A stretch of DNA of 45,145 nt from Bacteroidales bacterium (GTDB lineage: Bacteria > Bacteroidota > Bacteroidia > Bacteroidales > UBA932): positions 1 through 45,145 of the forward strand of contig JAFURF010000056.1 in NCBI GenBank assembly GCA_017471965.1, given 5' to 3'. Positions 7,015 to 14,590 of this stretch are shown here, one piece after another (position 1 is the first letter of the stretch; each line of letters starts with the position of its first letter). Below the pieces are notes generated by a model. The model had not been told where the DNA came from. It did no database searches and saw nothing but the letters and a program-made list of their open reading frames with translations. The position numbers were made by a program, and so were the translations under genes.

Positions 7015-7066
7015 GGAATACTTCCATAAGTGTTGGTCAATATTGTGTACATTTGCGGAAGTATTC
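7015..7066. promoter_or_regulatory. Paired GGAA-N3-TTCC-like sites in the divergent sigma-factor promoter region
   Basis: GAATACTTCC (7016-7025) recurs as its exact reverse complement GGAAGTATTC (7057-7066), 41 bp apart. The first copy is itself a palindrome GGAA-TAC-TTCC (7015-7025). The pair brackets the TACATTTG -7 element, so it could be an operator or ECF-type -35 elements for autoregulation. Confidence 0.4.
7048..7055 (+). promoter_or_regulatory. -7 element of the ECF sigma factor gene
   Basis: TACATTTG matches TAnnTTTG exactly. No good -33 TTG is present at the right distance. The expected transcript start near 7061 would lie downstream of the in-frame TTG at 7043, favouring the later start at 7100. 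Confidence 0.45.
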
Positions 7067-7099
7067 TTATCCTCATTCCGTTATATAGCTGAAATACAA

Positions 7100-7660
7100 T
7101 TGGCAGAGAAGAACAACATAGAGGACATCGGACTGGCGAAACTTTGTGCCCGAGGGGACGAGACGGCCAGAAAGGAACTGTATACGAAGTATGCGGCTTA
7201 CCTTTATGCGCTCTGTATCAGGTATGTAGGGGATAGGGATGAGGCTCGGGACCTTATGCATGACAGCATCATAAAGATCTTTGATACGATCGGGAAGTAT
7301 CGTCCTACTGGCAGTCTGAAGTCCTGGTGCTCAAGGATTACTGTAAATCTTGTCATAGACAGCATGCGGAAGAAGAAACGCTTTGAAACCGTCTGCCTGG
7401 ATCAGACAAATGAGAATATTCTCGAGCCGCAGAAGGACGAGATACTGAAGATTCCCAAGACGGAACTGATGAGGATGGTCGGAGAACTTCCGCAGACTAA
7501 GAGGGTGGTGTTCAACCTCTATTGCGTGGAAGGATATTCTCATAAGGACATAGCGCAGATGCTTGATATAAAGGAGAAGACATCATCATCGCTTCTGTTC
7601 AAGGCAAGGGCCCAGTTGGCGAAAGATATCAGGGACTATATAAGGAGAAACGGATTATGA
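7100..7660 (+). CDS. ECF-type RNA polymerase sigma factor, 186 aa
   Basis: The protein shows sigma-70 region 2 (about residues 8-75, with LYALCIRYVGDRDEARDLMHDSI and the KSWCSRITVNLVIDS helix). Region 4 (about 120-180) has YSHKDIAQMLDIKEKTSSSLLFKARAQL, the HTH that reads the -35 element. The length fits the ECF (group 4) family. There is no in-frame ATG near the front; I chose TTG 7100 because the earlier TTG at 7043 lies upstream of the probable transcription start. The stop overlaps the ATG of the next gene (ATGA), a translationally coupled pair with a predicted anti-sigma factor. Regulation by that partner is therefore likely. Confidence 0.88.
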   Translation: MAEKNNIEDIGLAKLCARGDETARKELYTKYAAYLYALCIRYVGDRDEARDLMHDSIIKIFDTIGKYRPTGSLKSWCSRITVNLVIDSMRKKKRFETVCLDQTNENILEPQKDEILKIPKTELMRMVGELPQTKRVVFNLYCVEGYSHKDIAQMLDIKEKTSSSLLFKARAQLAKDIRDYIRRNGL

Positions 7661-8865
7661 TGGAAGACTGGACAGATATCATAGGCGAGGAACTCGAAGG
7701 CATCGAGGAATCCCTTCCTGCTGATGACTGGAACGTCCTTCAGCAGAAATATGCTGCATCCCGGAAGAAGAGGGCTGCCCATTTGTATGCATGGTCTGCC
7801 GGTCTTGCGGGCATAGCCGCATCTGTCGCACTGCTGCTGTTCCTTTTCCGGCCGGATGCTCCTGTCGTGGACCGAAGTCTGATCGCTGATGAACTGCCGC
7901 CGGCTGAAGAACCTGTGACGGTTGATACTGTTGCGACAGAAGACTTTGCTGATGATCATGCAGATCCGTCAGATGTACCGGAGGAAACTGTACCATATGC
8001 TGGTGGAGGGCAGCAGGCACCGATATCGGTTGATGCGGATGATGTTTCAGATGATGTCCTGATTGCAGAAAATGTCACTGAAGTTAAAACGTCTGATGTT
8101 TCGGATGCAGACGATGAAGTTGTTGATATAGTGAAGGATACGGTGCATGTTACAGAAACGCTTCTGGCCTTTGAGGACCTTCCGGAAGAAAGACCAGTCC
8201 GCAGGAGAAGACCGATGTCAGTCGGACTTTCGGGTTCTGTTTCTGATGCTCCGATATTCTCTGCAATGGATGAGATGAGTCCTCCTATGGGTGATCCGTC
8301 ACCTCCGGATTATACGGGTCCTTCAGATTCTTCTTTCGTTGAACAGCCGAAACAGTCGCCTGCCATGATGAGACGGAGCGGTGATTATAACGAGTCGTAC
8401 AAGCATGAACTGCCTGTTTCCGTAGGAGTCTCATTCAGGTTATTCCTCTCTGACAGGTTCACTCTGAATACAGGACTCAACTACACAAGATATGTGTCTG
8501 CAAGAGGCAGGACGTATTACTCCGGAGGATATGAAGAGGACAGGCAGTATGCTCATTATCTTGGAATCCCGCTCAGACTGGACTGGATGGTGGTCAACAT
8601 GAAATATTTCAATATCTACCTGGGTGCCGGCATGCAGATGGACAAATGCGTCTATGCGAAAGTCGGAGACGAGAGGTTGCGTGAGAACTGTCTCCTGTTC
8701 AGTGTCAATGCTGCAACGGGACTGCAGGTCAATCCTGTGCCTAAGGTCGGTATCTACCTTGAACCTGAGGTCTCGTATGCCCTCAATGACGGAACCATAC
8801 AGACTTTCCGCTTGGAAGAACCGTTCGTGTTCACGGTCCGCGCCGGTCTCCGCTTCACCTTCTGA
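7657..8865 (+). CDS. Predicted dual-membrane-spanning anti-sigma factor (N-terminal anti-sigma, C-terminal beta-barrel), 402 aa
   Basis: The cytoplasmic N-terminus (about residues 1-42) has the short acidic, Trp-containing pattern of Bacteroidota anti-sigma factors. It is followed by one membrane helix (about 43-64). A long acidic, Pro-rich linker of about 120 residues could cross the periplasm. The C-terminal third (from about 245) has alternating amphipathic strands ending in RAGLRFTF, with a C-terminal Phe as in outer-membrane beta-barrels of the PorT/OmpA-like type. This architecture matches the Dma (dual membrane-spanning anti-sigma) proteins described in Bacteroides, which connect outer-membrane state to an ECF sigma factor. 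A strong AAGGAG site (7642-7647) supports ATG 7657, which overlaps the sigma gene stop. Confidence 0.8.
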   Translation: MMEDWTDIIGEELEGIEESLPADDWNVLQQKYAASRKKRAAHLYAWSAGLAGIAASVALLLFLFRPDAPVVDRSLIADELPPAEEPVTVDTVATEDFADDHADPSDVPEETVPYAGGGQQAPISVDADDVSDDVLIAENVTEVKTSDVSDADDEVVDIVKDTVHVTETLLAFEDLPEERPVRRRRPMSVGLSGSVSDAPIFSAMDEMSPPMGDPSPPDYTGPSDSSFVEQPKQSPAMMRRSGDYNESYKHELPVSVGVSFRLFLSDRFTLNTGLNYTRYVSARGRTYYSGGYEEDRQYAHYLGIPLRLDWMVVNMKYFNIYLGAGMQMDKCVYAKVGDERLRENCLLFSVNAATGLQVNPVPKVGIYLEPEVSYALNDGTIQTFRLEEPFVFTVRAGLRFTF

Positions 8866-8955
8866 TCGCACGGTGTGCAGCAATTTTGCCCACAGTGAGT
8901 GATTGTTACATTCTATGTTTCTGGAAAGTGCTGATGAGGATTGAGAGAAAAATCG

Positions 8956-8963
8956 TAACTTTG
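8956..8963 (+). promoter_or_regulatory. -7 element upstream of the DUF389 gene
   Basis: TAACTTTG matches TAnnTTTG and lies 22 bp before the ATG at 8986. The -33 box is weak: CTG ends at 8933, 22 bp upstream. Confidence 0.45.
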
Positions 8964-8985
8964 TTTTCGATTAACATTATTTGCT

Positions 8986-10338
8986 ATGGGTATATTTGGC
9001 CGGCTCACTTCTCAATTGAAGACTACACTTAATCTCAGCGGATACATCGATGTGGATGCAGCAGAAAGAAACATCCGCAGCAATATTATCTTTCAAGGTC
9101 CCAATGCATGGATTCTTGCAGTCGCCATCATAATAGCCTCGGTCGGACTCAATGTGAATTCCATTCCTGTGGTCATCGGTGCCATGCTCATTTCACCTCT
9201 CATGGGCCCTATCTTCGGAATAGGACTGGGACTGGGCGTCAATGACATCGAACTGATGAAGTCATCAGGAAAGAACCTGCTTGTGATGGTATTCATAAGT
9301 CTCGTCGTATCATTTATTTACTTTCTCATAACTCCTTTGAGCCTGAGCAATCCTACAGAACTCCTTGCCAGGACTTCTCCTACTTTCTATGATGTGCTTA
9401 TCGCTCTGTTCGGCGGATTTGCCGGAATCCTGGAGCAGTGCAGAAAGGATAAGGGAACAGTGTTCTCGGGAGTTGCAATCGCCACTGCCTTGATGCCTCC
9501 GTTGTGTACTGCCGGCTTCGGTCTTGCAAGCGGCAACTTCAGTTATTTCATCGGTGCGCTTTACCTGTTCGTCATCAACTGTACATTCATAATGCTGGCG
9601 ACTTATGCCGGCGTGAAGTACTTCAAGTTCCGTCAGACAGAATACAATGACGCTTCCATCGGAAAGAAGACCAAAAGGATTTCCACTGCTTTGATCATCA
9701 TATTCATCATCCCAAGCATATGGTCGGCAATTGTGCTTATCCGTGAAAATAATTTTGAAGTGAACGCCACCGCGTTTGCAGAGCACCGTAATCTGTATGG
9801 AAAAAGCATCCTGTATGATTACCGCATCGACCATTCGGAAGGAATGTGTCTCACCATGTTCTTTACCGGTGAACAATTGACAGAAAGAGACCGCGATGAA
9901 CTGTATGATGCAGCGTTGAAATATGAAATCAGCAGCGACCGTATAGTCATAAGGGATTATTCTGCTGAAGAACAGATGGATATGAGTGCCTTCAGAGACA
10001 TATACGAAAAGAAGGACAATGTCATTGCAGACAGGGAAGAGGAAATTGCCAGACTTAAGAATGAACTTGAATCCATCAGAAGAAATCAGATTCCGTACGA
10101 CAAGGTGTCGAAGGAAATCTTCAGGCTATGGCCGGATATATCAAGGATTGCCTTGACCAGCGGAAATTCGTACATGCGTGATTCGTCGTCATCAACCGGC
10201 CTCATATCTGTAAACATCAAGACTTCAAAGGCCCTTGATGAAAGCGAACTTAAGGAGATAAAGGAGTGGCTGAAGATCCGTCTGGATACAGAAGACCTCA
10301 TCCTCAACGCGGTGCATGCAGATACCCTTGCCAGATGA
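8986..10338 (+). CDS. DUF389 / TIGR00341-type membrane protein, 450 aa
   Basis: The N-terminal half contains about six membrane helices starting near residue 38. It carries the family hallmarks NVNSIPVVIGAMLISPLMGPI and ATALMPPLCTAGFGLA, two Pro/Gly-rich re-entrant-like motifs. The C-terminal part (about 250-450) is soluble, with a coiled-coil stretch near residues 345-365 (EEEIARLKNELESIRR). DUF389 proteins are conserved inner-membrane proteins without an established function. The gene has its own promoter and is followed 15 bp later by the radical SAM gene, suggesting a two-gene unit. Confidence 0.85.
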   Translation: MGIFGRLTSQLKTTLNLSGYIDVDAAERNIRSNIIFQGPNAWILAVAIIIASVGLNVNSIPVVIGAMLISPLMGPIFGIGLGLGVNDIELMKSSGKNLLVMVFISLVVSFIYFLITPLSLSNPTELLARTSPTFYDVLIALFGGFAGILEQCRKDKGTVFSGVAIATALMPPLCTAGFGLASGNFSYFIGALYLFVINCTFIMLATYAGVKYFKFRQTEYNDASIGKKTKRISTALIIIFIIPSIWSAIVLIRENNFEVNATAFAEHRNLYGKSILYDYRIDHSEGMCLTMFFTGEQLTERDRDELYDAALKYEISSDRIVIRDYSAEEQMDMSAFRDIYEKKDNVIADREEEIARLKNELESIRRNQIPYDKVSKEIFRLWPDISRIALTSGNSYMRDSSSSTGLISVNIKTSKALDESELKEIKEWLKIRLDTEDLILNAVHADTLAR

Positions 10339-10353
10339 TGCAGGAGATCTGAT

Positions 10354-11997
10354 ATGAAGATTCTGTGGCTTGACATAAACAGTTCGTATTCCCATTCATC
10401 GGTTGCTCTTCCTGCGATTCATGCGCAGGTCCGGGAGCGAGGGGAGTGGGAATGGTGTGTGGTGCGGGGTACCATCAACGACAGTCCCGGGGCGCTCGCT
10501 GCTGCTGTTGCAGGGCATAAGCCTGACGTGATTGCCGCGACCTTCTGGCTCTTTACCCATCAGATGCAGATCGAAGTGCTCTCGCGCGTGGTACAACTCC
10601 TGGATGGAGTGAAGGTCGTATGCGGAGGACCGGAGTTTCTTGGAGACAATGAGGATTTTCTGCGAAGACATCCTTTCGTTTCTGCAGTAATCAGGGGTGA
10701 GGGGGAAGTTGCGCTTCCGGAATTTCTGGATGCCGTCGACGCGGAATGGAATTCCATCGAAGGACTGTGCTGGATAGGCGGGGATGATGAGTATCATGAC
10801 AACGGCAAGGCCATGGTCGGGGACTTTGCCTCACTCAAGTACCCGGAAGAAAGTGAGTTCTTCAACTGGGACAAGCCTTTCGTGCAGTTGGAGACCACAC
10901 GAGGCTGTTTCAACACCTGTGCATTTTGCGTCAGCGGGGGTGAGAAGCCGGTAAGATCCCAAAGTATGGAGCAGGTGAAGTCGCGTCTGGATAACATACA
11001 TGCCCATGGCATCACCGATATCAGGGTTCTTGACCGGACATTCAACTACGATACTCACAGGGCATGCGCAATGCTGGACCTCTTTGCCAGGTATCATGGA
11101 AAGATGCGTTTCCATCTCGAGATACACCCGTCGCTGATGTCTGATGCCCTGAAGACAAAGATTGCGGGCCTTCCGCATGGACTTCTTCATCTTGAGGCCG
11201 GAATACAGAGTCTTGACAGTGCGGTCCTGAAGGAAAGCGGGCGCAAAGGCAGCCTGAATGCTTCTCTACAGGGTCTGAAGTTCCTGTGTTCTCTGACCAA
11301 TGTCCAGACTCATGCCGACCTTATAGCAGGCCTTCCTTGCTATACTCTTGAGATGCTCTGCAACGATATCGTCGAATTGGTGAAGATCGGTGTCGATGAA
11401 CTTCAGGTAGAGTCTCTTAAAGTGTTGCCTGGTACCCGTTTGCGTGAAATGGCTTCAGTCAAGGGACTGAGATTTTCCCCATTGCCGCCATATGAGATCC
11501 TTCAGACTCCGTCCATCAGTCCGTCTGAACTCAGGACATCTCAGCATGTGTCAAGGATGGTGGACCTTTATTACAATTGTCCGGCCTGGCAGAAAGTGAC
11601 TGGCACCCTCATCACTCAAGACATCGGGTTCCTGATGGACTTCACCGCGCATCTTCATGACATGATGGTCCTGGATTCACCGGTGAGTGTCGAAAGACGA
11701 GGAGTGATCCTGTATAATTATTGCCGCGAACGTCATCCTGAAATGCTCATGTCGGTTTCGATTGCATGGATCAAGGCGGGCCTTTCATTGAAGAAGGAAC
11801 AGGCAGGCAACATCATCAAGGTCAAGAACATAGATGCCTATCTGACGGATAATGACCTGACGATGGCTGTCGAATACGGAACTTTCAACGCTTCCGACCG
11901 CCACTATGTCCTGACCTCCGGTACATTCCGTTTCCTGTTCGGCTATGATTCCGAGATACACCATCCGGAACCTGTCTTCATGGCGTCATTGAAATAG
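10354..11997 (+). CDS. B12-binding radical SAM protein (DUF4080 type), 547 aa
   Basis: The N-terminal domain (about 1-140) has the Rossmann-like layout of cobalamin-binding radical SAM enzymes (MKILWLDINSSYSHSSVALP, then VVCGGPEFLG). The radical SAM domain follows, with the [4Fe-4S] motif CxxxCxxC at Cys185, Cys189 and Cys192 (TTRGCFNTCAFCVSG). The C-terminal 180 residues match the layout of proteins carrying DUF4080. The substrate is unknown; related enzymes are methyltransferases or ring-modifying enzymes. An AGGAG site precedes the ATG. It ends 2 bp before the convergent end of the kinase gene, so there is no room for a classic terminator between them. Confidence 0.88.
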   Translation: MKILWLDINSSYSHSSVALPAIHAQVRERGEWEWCVVRGTINDSPGALAAAVAGHKPDVIAATFWLFTHQMQIEVLSRVVQLLDGVKVVCGGPEFLGDNEDFLRRHPFVSAVIRGEGEVALPEFLDAVDAEWNSIEGLCWIGGDDEYHDNGKAMVGDFASLKYPEESEFFNWDKPFVQLETTRGCFNTCAFCVSGGEKPVRSQSMEQVKSRLDNIHAHGITDIRVLDRTFNYDTHRACAMLDLFARYHGKMRFHLEIHPSLMSDALKTKIAGLPHGLLHLEAGIQSLDSAVLKESGRKGSLNASLQGLKFLCSLTNVQTHADLIAGLPCYTLEMLCNDIVELVKIGVDELQVESLKVLPGTRLREMASVKGLRFSPLPPYEILQTPSISPSELRTSQHVSRMVDLYYNCPAWQKVTGTLITQDIGFLMDFTAHLHDMMVLDSPVSVERRGVILYNYCRERHPEMLMSVSIAWIKAGLSLKKEQAGNIIKVKNIDAYLTDNDLTMAVEYGTFNASDRHYVLTSGTFRFLFGYDSEIHHPEPVFMASLK

Positions 11998-11999
11998 GA

Positions 12000-13208
12000 T
12001 TATTTGAAGAGCAGGGTGAAGACGGTGCCTTTTTCGTCGCTTTGGGTGAGGGAGAGTGTACCGTTGTGCATGCGCATTATCTGTCGTGAGAGACTGAGGC
12101 CGATGCCGGTGCCTTCCTGTTTGGTGGTGAAGAACGGTACGAAGATCTCTTCCTGGCTTTCCTTGCTGATCGGGCGTCCGTCGTTGAATACGCTGATCAT
12201 AACCTGTTCTGACTGATTGATGGTCGCAGTGATCGCGATGTGTCTTGCTTCTGCCTGAATGGCATTCTTGACCAGGTTTATCATTATCTGGGTTATCTGG
12301 CCTTCATCAGCATAGAGAATGATGTCGTCGGCCTTCTCCATGTATGTGCATTCCGCGCCGGAAACGACGGCATGCTCTCTTGTCAGATTGATCACCCTTT
12401 CAGCCAGTTCCCTGAAATAGAACGCCTTCTTTACCGGTGGGGCCACTCTGGTGAGGTTCCTGTATGAATCCACGAATTTTATGAGCCCTCGTGATGACTG
12501 GGAAATGGTGCTGAGACCGTTCCTGACCTCCTCGCTTACTTCATCAAACCCTAGAAGGGTCTCGCTCAGGGAGGCGATAGGAGTGACGGTGTTCATGATC
12601 TCATGGGTCAGTACCCTGATCAGTTTCGACCATGACTGCTGCTCGTTTTCAGCAATCTCGCTGCTGATGTCGTTGAATGCGATGACCCTGACTTCCGTCT
12701 TGCCTATGGTGGCCGCTGATGCAGTCAGGGATATGGTCATCTTTCCGCTCTCGTTGTAGTAACTGGCCCTTTCTTCCGCCCCTTCCGTAATTGTCTGGAA
12801 TGCGTTGTACAGGGACTCGCTTACAGGACGCAGTTGCCTTATGTGACCGAATGTCGCTATGCCCAGAAGCGCCAGTGCAGTGTTGTTGCAGTAATTGACG
12901 CGTCCGTCAGGCTCGATGACGGCGACTCCTGTCCTTACATGGTCCAGCATGAGTCCGAAATACTTTTCCTGTTCGATGATCTCATGTCTTTCCTTGTCGA
13001 AGATGTTCCTGAGGCGGTTGAGGGTCCTGTTGAATCTGCGTCCGAAGAGACGGCGTTCGTCGAAACGGAAATTGAGTTCCTTGTCTTCAAGGGCGTCCAG
13101 CATATAGGCGACCTTCCGTCGCATCCTGCGGGATGTAAGCACTGAAGTGACCGCAGCGGTCAATATGACCGTTGCCACTATCAGTGATATGACGGAAGTT
13201 CCTGTCAA
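12000..13208 (-). CDS. NtrY-like sensor histidine kinase, 402 aa
   Basis: One N-terminal membrane helix (about 4-24) is followed by a HAMP-like linker and a PAS domain (about 82-180, GVAVIEPDGRVNYCNNTALALLG). Then come the HisKA box with His202 (LTHEIMNTVTPI) and an HATPase domain with N box NLVKNAIQA and G box GTGIGLSLSRQI. It has almost no periplasmic part, so it probably senses a membrane or cytoplasmic signal. The start is TTG at 13208, overlapping the TGA of the response regulator (TTGA), so the two are translationally coupled. With that partner it forms a two-component system of the NtrY/NtrX type, placed last in the permease-regulator-kinase unit. Confidence 0.88.
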   Translation of the reverse strand: MTGTSVISLIVATVILTAAVTSVLTSRRMRRKVAYMLDALEDKELNFRFDERRLFGRRFNRTLNRLRNIFDKERHEIIEQEKYFGLMLDHVRTGVAVIEPDGRVNYCNNTALALLGIATFGHIRQLRPVSESLYNAFQTITEGAEERASYYNESGKMTISLTASAATIGKTEVRVIAFNDISSEIAENEQQSWSKLIRVLTHEIMNTVTPIASLSETLLGFDEVSEEVRNGLSTISQSSRGLIKFVDSYRNLTRVAPPVKKAFYFRELAERVINLTREHAVVSGAECTYMEKADDIILYADEGQITQIMINLVKNAIQAEARHIAITATINQSEQVMISVFNDGRPISKESQEEIFVPFFTTKQEGTGIGLSLSRQIMRMHNGTLSLTQSDEKGTVFTLLFK

Positions 13209-14557
13209 ATGTTATATTTCTTCAGTTTGGCGTACAGGGTAGGCCTGCTTATTTCCAGTGATCGCGCGACCATCGACAGATTGCCTCCGAACCTTGCCAT
13301 TGCCGCTCTTATCGCCTTTTCTTCGGTCTCTTCCAGAGTTTCATTTCCGCTCATAGGAGTTTCCTGTGAACTTGTACGGCCTTGCGGAAGTTCTATGTCA
13401 GATGCCGTAAGTGTCTCTCCTTCAGACATGATCACAGCCTTTTCGATGCAGTTCTGCAGTTCGCGGATATTGCCGGACCATATATGGCTTTTAAGTAGGT
13501 CTGCGGCGTCCGGGGTCAGTCCCTTCACTGTCCTTCTGTACCTGTCGGCATATTTTGCGATGAACATTTCTGCCAGCGGAGTGATTTCGTCCATCCTCTC
13601 GCGCAGGGAGGGGAGGTGCAGGTGCATCGTGTTGATGCGGTAATAGAGGTCCTCGCGGAATTCCCCGTCGCGGACCATCTTTTCGAGGTCCTTGTTGGTG
13701 GCGCAGATAAGTCGTATGTCGATCGGAATTGCCTTGGTATCGCCTACGCGAGTGATGGTCCTGTTCTGAAGGGCACGCAGAAGTTTTGCCTGCAGATGCA
13801 GAGGGATGTTTCCTATTTCATCGAGGAAGAGGGTGCCTCCGTCCGCTTGTTCGAATTTTCCGACATGGTCGGCATGGGCGTCTGTGAATGCTCCCTTGAC
13901 ATGACCGAAAAGTTCGCTCTCGAAAAGAGTTTCAGTCAACGCTCCTGCGTCAACGCATACCATGGGCTTCATGGTTCTCAGGGACATCCTGTGGATCTCT
14001 CCCGCAAGCACGTCCTTTCCGGTTCCGTTCTCTCCGGTGATGAGTACGGTGGCGTCGGTCGTGGAAATCTTCTCGACGGTCCTGCGGATCGCCGTCATGG
14101 CCTGCCCCTTTCCCCAGAGCATCGGTATGGTCGAGGCCGGAACGGCATCTGCTTCACGAGCCTCCTTGCTGCGGTTTTCATATGCCGCCTTAAGCGTCTC
14201 CACAAGTTTGTCGTTGTCCCATGGCTTGACGATGAAGTCGAAGGCTCCGCGCTTCATTCCCTCCACGGCCAACTGTATGTCCGCGTATGCCGTGAAGAGC
14301 ACGACCTCGATGTCAGGACGGACCCTCTTTATCTCACTGAGCCAATAGAGACCCTCGTTTCCTGTGTTTATGTCGGTGTGGAAATTCATGTCCAGAAGGA
14401 CTACGTCAGGACGGAACTCAGCAATCCTGCTCACCAGTTCCTTCGGTGACGGAATCAGTTCCACCTGAGCGAAATGCATCGGCAGAAGCAGTTTGAGAGC
14501 CGCTCTGATCCCGCTGTTGTCGTCCACAACCAGTATCTTTCCTTTGCTTTTAGCCAT
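13205..14557 (-). CDS. Sigma-54-dependent response regulator (NtrC family), 450 aa
   Basis: The order is receiver domain (about 5-120, acidic pocket Asp12/Asp13, phospho-acceptor Asp56, Lys in FIVKPWD), AAA+ domain and Fis-type HTH. The AAA+ domain (about 145-375) has Walker A GENGTGKD, Walker [11 protein letters not shown] and arginine-finger region [11 protein letters not shown]. The HTH is at the C-terminus ([21 protein letters not shown]). The sigma-54 contact loop reads GAFTDA instead of the textbook GAFTGA. It is encoded 33 bp after a MacB-like permease in the same unit. The three palindromic upstream sites at 17029, 25899 and 31233, each with a -24-like box, are the natural candidates for its targets. 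Confidence 0.92.
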   Translation of the reverse strand: MAKSKGKILVVDDNSGIRAALKLLLPMHFAQVELIPSPKELVSRIAEFRPDVVLLDMNFHTDINTGNEGLYWLSEIKRVRPDIEVVLFTAYADIQLAVEGMKRGAFDFIVKPWDNDKLVETLKAAYENRSKEAREADAVPASTIPMLWGKGQAMTAIRRTVEKISTTDATVLITGENGTGKDVLAGEIHRMSLRTMKPMVCVDAGALTETLFESELFGHVKGAFTDAHADHVGKFEQADGGTLFLDEIGNIPLHLQAKLLRALQNRTITRVGDTKAIPIDIRLICATNKDLEKMVRDGEFREDLYYRINTMHLHLPSLRERMDEITPLAEMFIAKYADRYRRTVKGLTPDAADLLKSHIWSGNIRELQNCIEKAVIMSEGETLTASDIELPQGRTSSQETPMSGNETLEETEEKAIRAAMARFGGNLSMVARSLEISRPTLYAKLKKYNI

Positions 14558-14590
14558 AAGTCAATGTCTTCAACCTACAAAAATAGTAAA

